A DNA stretch of 64,000 nucleotides from Streptomyces sp. YPW6 (GTDB lineage: Bacteria > Actinomycetota > Actinomycetes > Streptomycetales > Streptomycetaceae). Both the position numbers and the translations under genes were made by a program. Under the pieces are notes generated by a model. The model worked only from the letters and a program-made list of their open reading frames with translations, did not search any database and had not been told where the DNA came from. Of this stretch, positions 50,603-60,439 are shown in pieces (position 1 is the stretch's first letter; the number at the start of each line of letters is the position of its first letter). The stretch covers positions 5,987,001 through 6,051,000 of the forward strand of contig NZ_CP076457.1 of NCBI RefSeq assembly GCF_018866325.1, read 5' to 3'.

Positions 50603-53020
50603 TCAGCCGTGCTGGCGCGTGAGGCGACGCAGCCGGGCCGTCCAGCGGCCGGCTCCCGCCCGGCCGGCCCACCGCTCCGCGAGCGCCGTCCGGCGGTCGG
50701 CGGCGGCCCACACCACCCGGACGGACGAGCGGGGCAGAAGTGTCGCCCGCAGCCGGGCACCGCGGCCCGCCGATCCCCGCAGACCCGCCCGCACCGCCGA
50801 CGCGTCCTCGGCCAGACCGGCCGCCGGGCGCGGCTCGGCGGCGTACAGCACCTGCTCCACCGAGCCCGCGATGCGGTGCACGGCCTCGGCCGCAGGAGTG
50901 TCGAGCCGGCCCAGCCGCACGATCCGGGCCGCCGCCTTCCGGGGCGTCAGCGACTCGTCCGGAGGGATGCCGTGGTCCCAGGCCGTGTCGGTGATCTCCC
51001 GCCAGGCGGCCAGCGTCCGCGCGGCGGCGTCGGCGGGCGTCCGCCCCCCGGAGCCCAGCCGGCGGTTCCTCGCCCGGATCCGCCACAGCAGCGGCGACAG
51101 CGGCAGCACCAGGACCAGGGCGGCCGCGAGGACCACCAGCAGCACCGTCCCGAGCGGGGTGCCCCGGTCGGTCGGTACCGCCGCTCCCGCCTCCTGCGAG
51201 GGCCCGCACCCGCCTTCCTGGCGCAGCAGCGGCGGGCAGCTGTCGTCGGCGGACGGCGCCGCGGAGGGGTCGGCCGAGGTGTCCGCCGAGGGCTCGGCGG
51301 CGTCGCTCGGGGTGTCCGTCGGGAAGTCGGGGCGGGTCCACGAGGGGGTGCTGCCCCGGCTCGGAGTGGGCTCGAACCGGGTCCACCCGATGCCCTCGAA
51401 ATACAGCTCGGGCCAGGCGTGCGCGTCGCGCAGACCGACCGAGACCGCCCCGTTCGACTTCATGGTCCCCGGGGTGAAGCCCACCGCGACCCGGGCCGGA
51501 ATGTCCAGCGTCCGGGCCATCGCGGCCATCGAGAACGAGAAGTGGACGCAGAAGCCCTCCTTGTCACGGAGGAACCGGGCGATGGCGGACGACCCCGTGC
51601 CCGAGGTGACCGTCGTGTCGTAGGTGAAGCCGCCCTCGGAGGCGAACCAGTCCTGGAGCTTCACGGCCTGCTCGTAGGCGTTGGCCGAACCGTCCGTCAC
51701 CTGCGCGGCGGTCTCGGCGACCACCTCCGGAAGCGAGCCGGGGAGCCGGGTGTACTCACGGCGCAGTTCCTCGGGCGGCGGCCCCGCGGCCGCGAGCTGC
51801 TCCGCCGTGGGTTCGACGACCAGGCTGCCCACCTCGTACTGCGCGCCGCGCGTGGTCTGCCCGTCGTCGCCGACCAGGGTGCGGCCCTCGGGCTCGTACC
51901 GCCAGCGGCCGTCGACCCGGACCTCGCTGGCCGGGTAGGGGAGCGGCAGATAGGTCTGCTGGTAGGAGCGCGAGGCGGAGATGTTCGTCCTGACCTCCGT
52001 GACCGAGACGTCCCCGCCGAGCCCCGCGGGCTGCGGAAGCCGGTCGGGTACGTCCGTCAGCCGTCGGGTGGAGGAGCGCCACTCGCTGCCGTTGAACTCG
52101 TCCAGGGCCAGGATGCGGAGATAGAGGTTCTGCGGGTTCTCGATGTTGCTGCGGTACGTCATCACCTCCCGGTTCTCCGGCTGGTTGAGGTTGTTCTGGA
52201 GGGAGACCAGCGGATTCACCGCGGAGATGGTGCCGCCGCCGCTGCCCCTGCCGTTCCCCGGGCCGTTGCCGCCGAGCAGGCCGCTGTCCAGCGCGGGCAG
52301 GGCGAGGGGGGCCACCAGGGCGATGCCGAGCGCCAGCACGCCGATCCGCCGCCCCGTCCGCACGGGGGAGGAGCCGGAGCGCGTACCGGACAGTCCGTCG
52401 GCCAGGCCGCCCTTGGTCCGCGCGGCCCCGCCGAAGACACGGCCCCACTGGGAGAGCCGGTCGCGGCTCTCGGCCAGCAGGAGCAGCAGATAGCCGGAGG
52501 CGGCCAGCAGGAACCACAGCCGGCCCGCCCCTCCGTCGGAGAGACCGGCCGCGACCGAATACAGGGCGAGGAGCGGGAGTCCGGCCGGGGCCGCGCTGCG
52601 GAAGGTCACCGCCATGGCGTCCACCAGGAGACCGATCAGCAGCACCCCGCCGACCACCAGCAGCTTGATGCCGTCGGTCAGCGGCGCGGGGGTGGAGTAC
52701 GTACCGACGTCCTCACCGCCCGCCACCAGCAGCTCGCCGAGCCGCATGACGGCCTGCGGGCCCGGCACCGCACCCAGCAGGGCGTGGTCCCGGGCGAACA
52801 CCAGCGTCAGCAGCACGAGGGTGACCAGCGCCTGGGCGGCGACGGTCAGCGTCCGGGCCACGGGCACCCGGCGGGCCAGGGCGCCCACCCCGCTCTGGAC
52901 GCCGAGCAGCACCGCGGCCTGCACCAGCCAGCCGACGCCCTCCACCAGCGGGATCAGCGCCCCCGCCGCCAGCAGTGTCGCCGCATAGGCGCTCAGCGCC
53001 AGCCTGGTCCGTCCGCTCAT
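50603..53020 (-). CDS. TgpA-type membrane transglutaminase-like protein
   Basis: An 805-residue protein. Six to seven N-terminal membrane helices, an extracytoplasmic transglutaminase core and a C-terminal membrane helix with a cytoplasmic DUF4129-like tail form the TgpA plan. The core has Cys491 (EGFCVHFSFSMA) and His534 (DAHAWPELYF). The third triad position, usually Asp in WxxxDPT, is Glu (WTRFEPTP). ATG 53020 overlaps the DUF58 stop by four bases with GGGGGG upstream. It is the last gene of the MoxR–DUF58 operon; target proteins are unknown. Confidence 0.92.
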   Translation of the reverse strand: MSGRTRLALSAYAATLLAAGALIPLVEGVGWLVQAAVLLGVQSGVGALARRVPVARTLTVAAQALVTLVLLTLVFARDHALLGAVPGPQAVMRLGELLVAGGEDVGTYSTPAPLTDGIKLLVVGGVLLIGLLVDAMAVTFRSAAPAGLPLLALYSVAAGLSDGGAGRLWFLLAASGYLLLLLAESRDRLSQWGRVFGGAARTKGGLADGLSGTRSGSSPVRTGRRIGVLALGIALVAPLALPALDSGLLGGNGPGNGRGSGGGTISAVNPLVSLQNNLNQPENREVMTYRSNIENPQNLYLRILALDEFNGSEWRSSTRRLTDVPDRLPQPAGLGGDVSVTEVRTNISASRSYQQTYLPLPYPASEVRVDGRWRYEPEGRTLVGDDGQTTRGAQYEVGSLVVEPTAEQLAAAGPPPEELRREYTRLPGSLPEVVAETAAQVTDGSANAYEQAVKLQDWFASEGGFTYDTTVTSGTGSSAIARFLRDKEGFCVHFSFSMAAMARTLDIPARVAVGFTPGTMKSNGAVSVGLRDAHAWPELYFEGIGWTRFEPTPSRGSTPSWTRPDFPTDTPSDAAEPSADTSADPSAAPSADDSCPPLLRQEGGCGPSQEAGAAVPTDRGTPLGTVLLVVLAAALVLVLPLSPLLWRIRARNRRLGSGGRTPADAAARTLAAWREITDTAWDHGIPPDESLTPRKAAARIVRLGRLDTPAAEAVHRIAGSVEQVLYAAEPRPAAGLAEDASAVRAGLRGSAGRGARLRATLLPRSSVRVVWAAADRRTALAERWAGRAGAGRWTARLRRLTRQHG

Positions 53021-54383
53021 GACCATCCCCCCGCGAAACCGGTCGGGCCGCCGCTCGGGGCCGACGGCGTGTCCGTGCGCATCCCGCCGGCCAGCTGCCA
53101 CAGCGCGGGCAGTTCGTCACCCGGCTCCACCGGCACCGCCGTCCAGCCGGACTCGCGCAGCCGTCGCAGCCGGTCCTCGGCCGCACCCGCCGCGCTCCCG
53201 TCGCCCGCCCAGGCGGCGCTGTCCAGGACGAACGCGATACCGGCGCCCGCCCGCTGCCGCATCCGGGCCGCGACCGCGGTCTGCTCCTCGTCCAGATCAC
53301 CGAAGAAGGCGACGAGCAGCCCCTCGCTGCCACCGCGCAGCACGTCATGGGCGCGGCTGAGGCCCCCGCCGTCGGAGTGGCCGACCACGGCGAGCGTGTC
53401 CAGCATCAGCCCGGCCGAGTCCGCGGATTCCTGGGTCGAGCCCGCGAATCCGTCGGTCCCCTCGCCGGGCACCGCATTGCCGTCGTCGGTGAGCAGCCGC
53501 ACGGCGAAGCCACGCTCCAGCATGTGCACGAGGGCGGAGGCCGCCCCCGAGACCGCCCACTCGAACGCCGAGTCCGGCCCGGCGCCCTGATAGCCGATCT
53601 GCCGGGTGTCCAGCAGGACCGTGCACCGGGCCCGCTGTGGCTGTTCCTCGCGGCGCACCATCAGCTCCCCGTGGCGCGCGGTGGAGCGCCAGTGGACCCG
53701 GCGCAGGTCGTCGCCGTGCCGGTAGCCGCGCGGAATGATGTCGTCCTCACCCGCGAGCGCGAGCGAGCGCTGCCGCCCGTCGCCGTATCCGGAGGCCTCG
53801 CCCGCCAGTCGCAGCGCGGGCAGCGGCACCGTGCGCGGGATGACGACGAGGGTGTCGTACGCGCTGAAGGAACGCGTCAGCTCGCACATCCCGAAGGGGT
53901 CGCTGAGCCGCAGCTGCAACGGGCCGAGCGGATAGCGGCCGCGCAGGTCGGAGCGGACCCGGTAGGAGACCTCGCGCCGGCCGCCCGGCTCCACCCGGTC
54001 CAGGACGAAGCGGGGGCGCGGCCCCAGGACGTACGGCACGCGGTCCTGGAGCATCAGCAGACCGGTGGGCAGCCGCGAGACGTTCTCCATCCGCAGATGC
54101 ACCCGGGCCTCCGCGCCCGCGGGCACCCGGGAGGGGGAGAGGCGCCGGGTGCCGGTGACCCGGTAGCGGGTGCGGTAGAGCACGGTCACACAGACCAGGG
54201 GCAGCACGGCGAGCAGCAGCCCGACCCGCAGCAGGTCGCTCTGGCCCAGGACGTACGCGCAGACGGCGGCGGCGAGACCGGCGGCCAGAAACGACCGCCC
54301 CCGGGTGGTCAGTCCGCCCAGGGCGGCCCGGAGACCGCCCTTGCGTCCGCCGTCCTCCACGGCGCCGGGCTCGCCGGCCGCCA

Positions 54384-54387
<4 letters not shown>
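53017..54387 (-). CDS. DUF58 / vWA-like protein of a MoxR operon
   Basis: A 456-residue protein with two N-terminal membrane helices (AAGLAAAVCAYVLG, LLAVLPLVCVTVLY), an extracytoplasmic beta domain, and the DUF58 core RRVHWRSTARHGELMVRREEQPQ followed by a vWA-like fold (CTVLLDTR). In MoxR systems this protein is thought to be the client or partner of the AAA+ ATPase. It is coupled at both ends by ATGA overlaps (to moxR at 54384-54387 and to the transglutaminase at 53017-53020). Confidence 0.93.
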
Positions 54388-55427
<1,040 letters not shown>

Positions 55428-55679
55428 CCGGCCCTCCTCGGCCCTTCTGCGCACAGGCCGTCGCGCGTGTCCGCGCGGCCCACCCCGGAAAATCGGACAC
55501 TCCTCCGGAAGACCCGGAGGAGGTCACCCCCGCATTCTTGTTGCCGTTACCGCTTCATGTCACTCGCCTGTGGATAAGTGGGTGCGAAAAGGCAGTGTCT
55601 GTCACGATTCCGGCGCCGCGGGGGTACGGCGATGTGTGCGTGAGGTGCGGCGGTGGGCCGGGAAGCGACGCGGATCCGT

Positions 55680-56243
55680 TCAGGAAACGGAGTCGATCTC
55701 CCGCAGCAGACCGGTGGTCACGTCGAAGACGAATCCGCGTACGTCGTCGGTGTGCAGCAGGAACGGCGAGGTCCGCACCCGCTGCATCGACTGGCGCACA
55801 TCCTGGTCGGCGTCCGTGTAGGCCTCCACGGCCCAGGCCGGACGCTGGCCGACCTCGCGCTCCAGGTCCTGCCGGAAGCCCTCGGTGAGGGACTCCAGGC
55901 CGCAGTTGGTGTGGTGGATGAGGATGACGCTGCGGGTGCCGAGCGCCCGCTGGCTGATGGTGAGCGAGCGGATCACGTCCTCGGTGACCACACCGCCCGC
56001 GTTGCGGATGGTGTGGCAGTCGCCGAGCTCCAGGCCCAGCGCGGCGTGCAGGTCGAGACGGGCGTCCATGCAGGCGACCACGGCGACCTGGAGGACGGGG
56101 CGCGCGTCCATGCCCGGGTCGCGGAAGTCCTTCGCGTACTCGGAGTTCAGTGCGACGAGGCGGTCGGTGACCTGGCCCCCCTCGCGGACCGCCGCAGCGG
56201 TGGACGTCACGGACTCGGCGGGGGAGTGAGCAGAAGTCGACAT
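55680..56243 (-). CDS. Beta-carbonic anhydrase
   Basis: A 187-residue cytosolic enzyme hydrating CO2. Zinc ligands Cys58 (ACMDAR), His111 and Cys114 (HHTNCG) and the Asp60/Arg62 dyad are all in place. The sequence resembles the small beta-CA subclass (Rv1284 type). TAACGT seven bases before ATG 56243 suggests a leaderless mRNA. It is divergent from rsmH across a 423-bp gap. Confidence 0.94.
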   Translation of the reverse strand: MSTSAHSPAESVTSTAAAVREGGQVTDRLVALNSEYAKDFRDPGMDARPVLQVAVVACMDARLDLHAALGLELGDCHTIRNAGGVVTEDVIRSLTISQRALGTRSVILIHHTNCGLESLTEGFRQDLEREVGQRPAWAVEAYTDADQDVRQSMQRVRTSPFLLHTDDVRGFVFDVTTGLLREIDSVS

Positions 56244-56437
56244 GGCTACGACGTTAGCCTTCCGACCTGGCACGGGCGGGCTGTGAGAGCGGACAAAGAA
56301 CATCAACGCGACTTGTTGTGAGCTAACCCACAGGCCCCCCGGGTGCACCCGTTCGGGTGGGTTCGCCGCATCCGGTCGGGTGATGCGACGCGTTGCGCGG
56401 TTCGTTGATCGCGAATCGATCGAATGGCAGGGTGGAC

Positions 56438-56443
56438 TAAAGT
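56438..56443 (+). promoter_or_regulatory. Candidate -10 of the dcw cluster promoter
   Basis: TAAAGT in the 423-bp gap upstream of rsmH; a clear -35 is not assigned. It would leave a 5' leader of over 200 bases. The gap contains no mraZ gene and no RNA gene I recognise; the segment between the promoter and rsmH is C-rich and featureless to me. Confidence 0.4.
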
Positions 56444-56666
56444 AACGCGAAGTCAACCACCACACTCCCGCTCCACCGCCCCGTCGCACCCCCGCACCTC
56501 CTGCATACTCCGTGTTTCCCCGTGATGTGCGGCGTACGTGCGACCCGGCCCTCTCCCGCTCCCGGTCGGCCGACGCCCCTTCCCCGGCGCCGGCGGGCCT
56601 CCCCTTCGGAGCGGGCGGGGACCAGGACGTACGTGCCGGCCGCGGGACAGAGCCTGAGAGGGCGCA

Positions 56667-57632
56667 TTGAGCCAGACCCGACACGTCCCGGTGATGCTCC
56701 AGAGGTGTCTGGACCTGCTGGCCCCGGCTCTCGGGGACCCGGCCCGCCCGGACCCCGTGGTCGTCGACTGCACCCTCGGCCTCGGCGGCCACAGCGAGGC
56801 CCTGCTCGCCGCCTTTCCCACCGCGCGGCTGATCGCCCTGGACCGTGACAAGGAAGCCCTCCGCCTCTCCGGCGAGCGGCTCGCCCCCTACGGCGACCGG
56901 GCCACCCTCGTCCACGCGGTCTACGACGAACTCCCCGAGGTCCTCGCCCGGCTCCAGATCCCCAAGGTCCAGGGCGTCCTGTTCGACCTCGGCGTCTCCT
57001 CCATGCAACTGGACGAGGCCGACCGCGGGTTCGCCTACGCCCAGGACGCCCCGCTCGACATGCGCATGGACCAGTCCACCGGGATGGGCGCCGCCGAGGT
57101 GCTCAACACCTACCCGCCCGGCGAGCTGGTGCGGATCCTGCGCGCGTACGGCGAGGAGAAGCAGGCCAAGCGGATCGTCTCCGCGATCGTGCGCGAGCGC
57201 GAGAAGGAGCCGTTCAGCAACAGCGCCCGGCTCGTCGAGCTGATCCGCGACGCGCTGCCGCAGGCCGCCAAGCGCACCGGCGGCAACCCCGCCAAGCGGA
57301 CCTTCCAGGCCCTGCGCATCGAGGTCAACGGCGAGCTGAGCGTCCTGGAGCGGGCCATCCCGGCCGCCGTCGACAGCCTCGCCGTCGGCGGCCGCATCGC
57401 GGTCCTGTCGTACCACTCGCTGGAGGACCGGCTGGTCAAGCAGGTCTTCGCGGCCGGCGCCGCCAACACCGCGCCCCCCGGACTCCCCGTCGTCCCCGAG
57501 CGCTACCAGCCCCGGCTGAAGCAGCTCACCCGGGGCGCCGAGCTGCCCACCGAGGAGGAGGTCGCCGAGAACCGGCGCGCCGCCCCCGCCCGGCTGCGCG
57601 GCGCCGAGCGCATCCGCGAGGAGGAGCGATGA
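56667..57632 (+). CDS. rsmH: 16S rRNA (cytosine1402-N4)-methyltransferase
   Basis: A 321-residue SAM-dependent methyltransferase (MraW) modifying the ribosomal P site. HVPVMLQRCLDLL at the start, motif I VVDCTLGLGGHSEALL, FDLGVSSMQLD, PLDMRMDQS, NPAKRTFQALRIEVN and VLSYHSLEDRLVK are family signatures. TTG 56667 has GAGAGGG upstream. It opens the dcw cluster. Its stop overlaps by four bases with a short ORF bridging to ftsL. Confidence 0.96.
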   Translation: MSQTRHVPVMLQRCLDLLAPALGDPARPDPVVVDCTLGLGGHSEALLAAFPTARLIALDRDKEALRLSGERLAPYGDRATLVHAVYDELPEVLARLQIPKVQGVLFDLGVSSMQLDEADRGFAYAQDAPLDMRMDQSTGMGAAEVLNTYPPGELVRILRAYGEEKQAKRIVSAIVREREKEPFSNSARLVELIRDALPQAAKRTGGNPAKRTFQALRIEVNGELSVLERAIPAAVDSLAVGGRIAVLSYHSLEDRLVKQVFAAGAANTAPPGLPVVPERYQPRLKQLTRGAELPTEEEVAENRRAAPARLRGAERIREEER

Positions 57633-57673
57633 GCACCGGGGCCGGACGCCGCAGCGGGGGAGTCGCGGGGTGA
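57629..57673 (+). CDS. 14-codon bridging ORF between rsmH and ftsL
   Basis: ATG 57629 overlaps the rsmH stop (ATGA), and its TGA (57671-57673) overlaps the ftsL GTG (GTGA). It encodes MSTGAGRRSGGVAG, with no similarity known to me. GAGGAG lies just upstream of its ATG. Its role, if any, is probably translational coupling rather than a functional peptide. Confidence 0.45.
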   Translation: MSTGAGRRSGGVAG

Positions 57674-58263
57674 GCAAACCGGCCGCACCGCTGAAGGGGC
57701 GGGCCGCCCGGCTCGCCCGGCTGATGCCGACCACCGGGCCCAGCAGCGCGGCCCGCACGCCCTTCGTCCTGCTGGTCGTCGTGCTCCTCGCCGGCGGACT
57801 CATCACCCTGCTCCTGCTCAACTCCGCGCTCAACGAGGGATCCTTCCGGCTCAGCGAGCTGAAGCGGGACACCACCGAACTCACCGACGAGCAGCAGGCA
57901 CTCCAGCGCGATGTCGACAGCCGGTCCCAGCCCGACGCCCTGGAGCAGCGCGCCCGGGAACTCGGCATGGTCCCCGGCGGCAGCCCCGCCTTCCTGAACC
58001 CCGACGGCACGGTCCAGGGCAAGCCCACGGAGGCGACCGCGCCGCCCCCCAGCCCAACCCCGAGCCCCGAAGCCCCGGCCGACGCCTCGCCGGACCCCGA
58101 CACGGAGGGCGACCCCGACGCCTCGTCGGACCCCGACGCCGCGGCCGCCGAGCCCTCCGCCTCCGAAGCGCCGGCCGGCGCCTCCGGCTCCCCGTCGCCC
58201 TCCGCGACCGGGCCCGACGCCCCGGCGCAGAACAGCCCGCCCCCGACGAGCCCCGGCAGGTGA
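57670..58263 (+). CDS. ftsL: FtsL-like septum protein
   Basis: A 197-residue bitopic membrane protein. A basic cytoplasmic N-terminus (KGRAARLARL) leads to one membrane helix (FVLLVVVLLAGGLITLLLL), then a coiled coil (SELKRDTTELTDEQQALQRDVDSR) ending in LEQRARELGMV, the typical FtsL/DivIC pattern. An 80-residue Pro/Asp/Ser/Ala tail follows, longer than in most homologues. Position between rsmH and ftsI is diagnostic. GTG 57670 has GGGGGAG upstream. Confidence 0.92.
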   Translation: MSKPAAPLKGRAARLARLMPTTGPSSAARTPFVLLVVVLLAGGLITLLLLNSALNEGSFRLSELKRDTTELTDEQQALQRDVDSRSQPDALEQRARELGMVPGGSPAFLNPDGTVQGKPTEATAPPPSPTPSPEAPADASPDPDTEGDPDASSDPDAAAAEPSASEAPAGASGSPSPSATGPDAPAQNSPPPTSPGR

Positions 58264-58267
58264 CGCA

Positions 58268-58479
58268 GTGCCGCCCAGGAACCGCCGCGCCGCCGCGTAC
58301 CCGGCCCGGCCCGCCCCGCACCGGGGCCTCCGGATCCGGCCGCTCCGGCGCCCGCCCGTCCGCCCGCCGCCCCGCCCCGCCCCGGGCGCACCACCCGGCG
58401 CGGCACCCCACCCCGCTCCCTGCGCCTCGGCAGCCCGCGCCCCCGCCTGCGGCTCGTCAGCCTCGGGCTGACGCTCGTC
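58268..58479 (+). other. ftsI: Displaced 5' end of ftsI: apparent one-base deletion after the start
   Basis: GTG 58268 has AGGTG upstream and reads VPPR, but then leaves the ftsI frame; this frame stops at 58471. From about base 58276 the next frame reads EPPRRRVPGPARPA and on through RSLRLGSPRPRLRLVSLGLTLV into the ftsI body without interruption. One missing G in CCCAGG-GAACCG would restore a single frame. The restored frame contains no ATG/GTG/TTG before 58480. Confidence 0.7.
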
Positions 58480-60252
58480 ATGCTGGCCTTCGTGGCCCGG
58501 CTGCTCCAGGTCCAGGCCGTCGACGCCAGCGCCTACGCGGCCAAGGCCGAGAAGAACCGCTACCTGGAGTACACGGTCGCCGCCGAACGCGGCGAGATCA
58601 CCGACCGCAACGGCATCGCGCTCGCCACCAGCGTGGACGCGCACAACATCACGGCCGACCCCAAGCTCTTCACGCCCGAGGACAGCAAGGCGCCCGACGC
58701 CCCGCAGCAGGCCGCGGCGCTGCTCGCCCCGATCCTCGGCAAGGACGTCGACGACCTCGTCAAGAAGCTCTCGGCGCCCAAGAGCCGCTACACCGTCCTC
58801 GCCTACCGGCAGACCCCCCAGGTCTGGAAGCAGATCAAGGACCTCAAGGCCGTCTTCGCCGAGAAGGCGTCCGAGGACAAGCTGAAGGGCGGCCCCGGAG
58901 CCAACGTCCTGGCCGGGGTCCTCCAGGAGCCGACGACCAGGCGCGTCTACCCCAACGGGGACCTCGCCGCCGGGATACTGGGCTTCGTCAGCGCCGACGG
59001 GAAGGGCGGCGGCGGCCTGGAGTCACAGCTGAACAAGGAGCTGGCGGGCGAGGACGGCAGGATCCGCTACGCGCAGGCGGGCGGCCGGCGGGTCCCCACC
59101 GCGGGCAGCAGCGAGATCCCGGCCGTGCCCGGTTCCGACATCGAGCTGACCATCGACCGCGACATCCAGTGGGCCGCGCAGAAGGCCATCAGCGACCAGG
59201 TCGCCAAGTCCAAGGCCGACCGGGGCTACGTCATCGTGCAGAACACGAGGACCGGCGAGCTGCTGGCCATGGCCAACGCCCCCGGCTACGACCCCAACGA
59301 CCTCTCCCAGGCCACCGCGGCCTCCCTCGGCAACGCGGCCCTCCAGGACGTGTACGAGCCCGGCTCCACCAGCAAGATCATGTCGATCGCGGCCGTGCTG
59401 GAGGAAGGGGTCGCCACGCCCGGCACCCATGTCACCGTCCCCAACCGGCTGCACCGGGGCGACCGCCTCTTCAAGGACGACGTCGACCACCCCACCTGGT
59501 ATCTGACGCTCAACGGGGTCCTCGCCAAGTCCAGCAACATCGGCACCATCCTGGCGACCGGTCAGCTCGGCAAGACCCAGGCCGAGTCGAACCAGGTCCT
59601 CTACGACTACCTGCGGAAGTTCGGCCTCGGCAAGAAGACCGGGCTCGGCTACCCCGGCGAATCGCCCGGCCTGCTGGCCCGCCCGAAGGACTGGTCGACC
59701 TCCCAGCAGTACACGATCCCCTTCGGCCAGGGCCTCTCCGTCAACGCCGTCCAGGCCGCATCCGTCTACTCCACGGTCGCCAACGGAGGCGTACGGGTCG
59801 CCCCCACCCTCGTACGCGGGACCAAGGGCTCCGACGGCCGCTTCACCCCGGCCGAGGCGCCCGAGGAGAACCGGGTGGTCAGCGAGAAGACCGCCAAGAC
59901 CCTGGCGGCCATGCTGGAGTCCGTCGTCGACGACCGTGAGGGAACCGGTACCAAGGCCGCCATCCCCGGCTACCGGGTCGCGGGCAAGACCGGAACCGCC
60001 AACCGGGTCGACCCCGTCCGCGGCGTCTACCAGGGCTACACCGCATCCTTCGCGGGCTTCGCCCCCGCCGACGACCCGCAGATCACCGTCTACTGCGCGA
60101 TCCAGAACCCCACCAAGGGCAGCTACTTCGGCGGCCAGATCTGCGGCCCGATCTACAAGCAGGTCATGGAGTTCGCGCTCAAGACGCTCCAGACCCCACC
60201 GTCCGGCAGCGAGCCGCCTCGGCTGCCGGTGTCCTTCAAACCCGGCGAGTGA
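58480..60252 (+). CDS. ftsI: Penicillin-binding protein, division transpeptidase (PBP3)
   Basis: A class B penicillin-binding protein for septal peptidoglycan cross-linking. From ATG 58480 there are 590 residues, but this cuts into the N-terminal membrane anchor. The intact protein most likely starts at GTG 58268 (see the frameshift entry). The dimerisation domain contains AAERGEITDRNG. Transpeptidase motifs are Ser296-x-x-Lys299 (GSTSK), Ser351-Ser-Asn353 and Lys503-Thr-Gly. An otherwise intact gene in its normal dcw position argues for function. Confidence 0.93.
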   Translation: MLAFVARLLQVQAVDASAYAAKAEKNRYLEYTVAAERGEITDRNGIALATSVDAHNITADPKLFTPEDSKAPDAPQQAAALLAPILGKDVDDLVKKLSAPKSRYTVLAYRQTPQVWKQIKDLKAVFAEKASEDKLKGGPGANVLAGVLQEPTTRRVYPNGDLAAGILGFVSADGKGGGGLESQLNKELAGEDGRIRYAQAGGRRVPTAGSSEIPAVPGSDIELTIDRDIQWAAQKAISDQVAKSKADRGYVIVQNTRTGELLAMANAPGYDPNDLSQATAASLGNAALQDVYEPGSTSKIMSIAAVLEEGVATPGTHVTVPNRLHRGDRLFKDDVDHPTWYLTLNGVLAKSSNIGTILATGQLGKTQAESNQVLYDYLRKFGLGKKTGLGYPGESPGLLARPKDWSTSQQYTIPFGQGLSVNAVQAASVYSTVANGGVRVAPTLVRGTKGSDGRFTPAEAPEENRVVSEKTAKTLAAMLESVVDDREGTGTKAAIPGYRVAGKTGTANRVDPVRGVYQGYTASFAGFAPADDPQITVYCAIQNPTKGSYFGGQICGPIYKQVMEFALKTLQTPPSGSEPPRLPVSFKPGE

Positions 60253-60439
60253 ACACGGGGATGCGCGAGCATCTCCTCCAAGGGAACCCTCAGTGACAAC
60301 GATCACCCCCGACCCCGGGAACCGGAACGTGAACCACCGGAACCAGGGTCCCTCGCTTGGCGAGAGCACGCACCGGCCCGGTACGCTCACCGCCGTGCCC
60401 CACGCTGATCAGTCCCAAACCTCTCAGAAGGACGCGCCT

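Noticed and set aside
51725..51765. TGTACTCA as a MacR half-site
   Set aside because: Single half-site inside the transglutaminase coding sequence, not near a promoter.
56522..56848. ORF in the rsmH leader
   Set aside because: Continues out of frame into rsmH and has only Arg/Pro-rich shadow composition.
60293..60439. N-terminal extension of MurE from GTG 60293
   Set aside because: Weak third-position GC and a promoter-like TACGCT in this stretch; GTG 60440 has its own good ribosome site. The longer form cannot be fully excluded.
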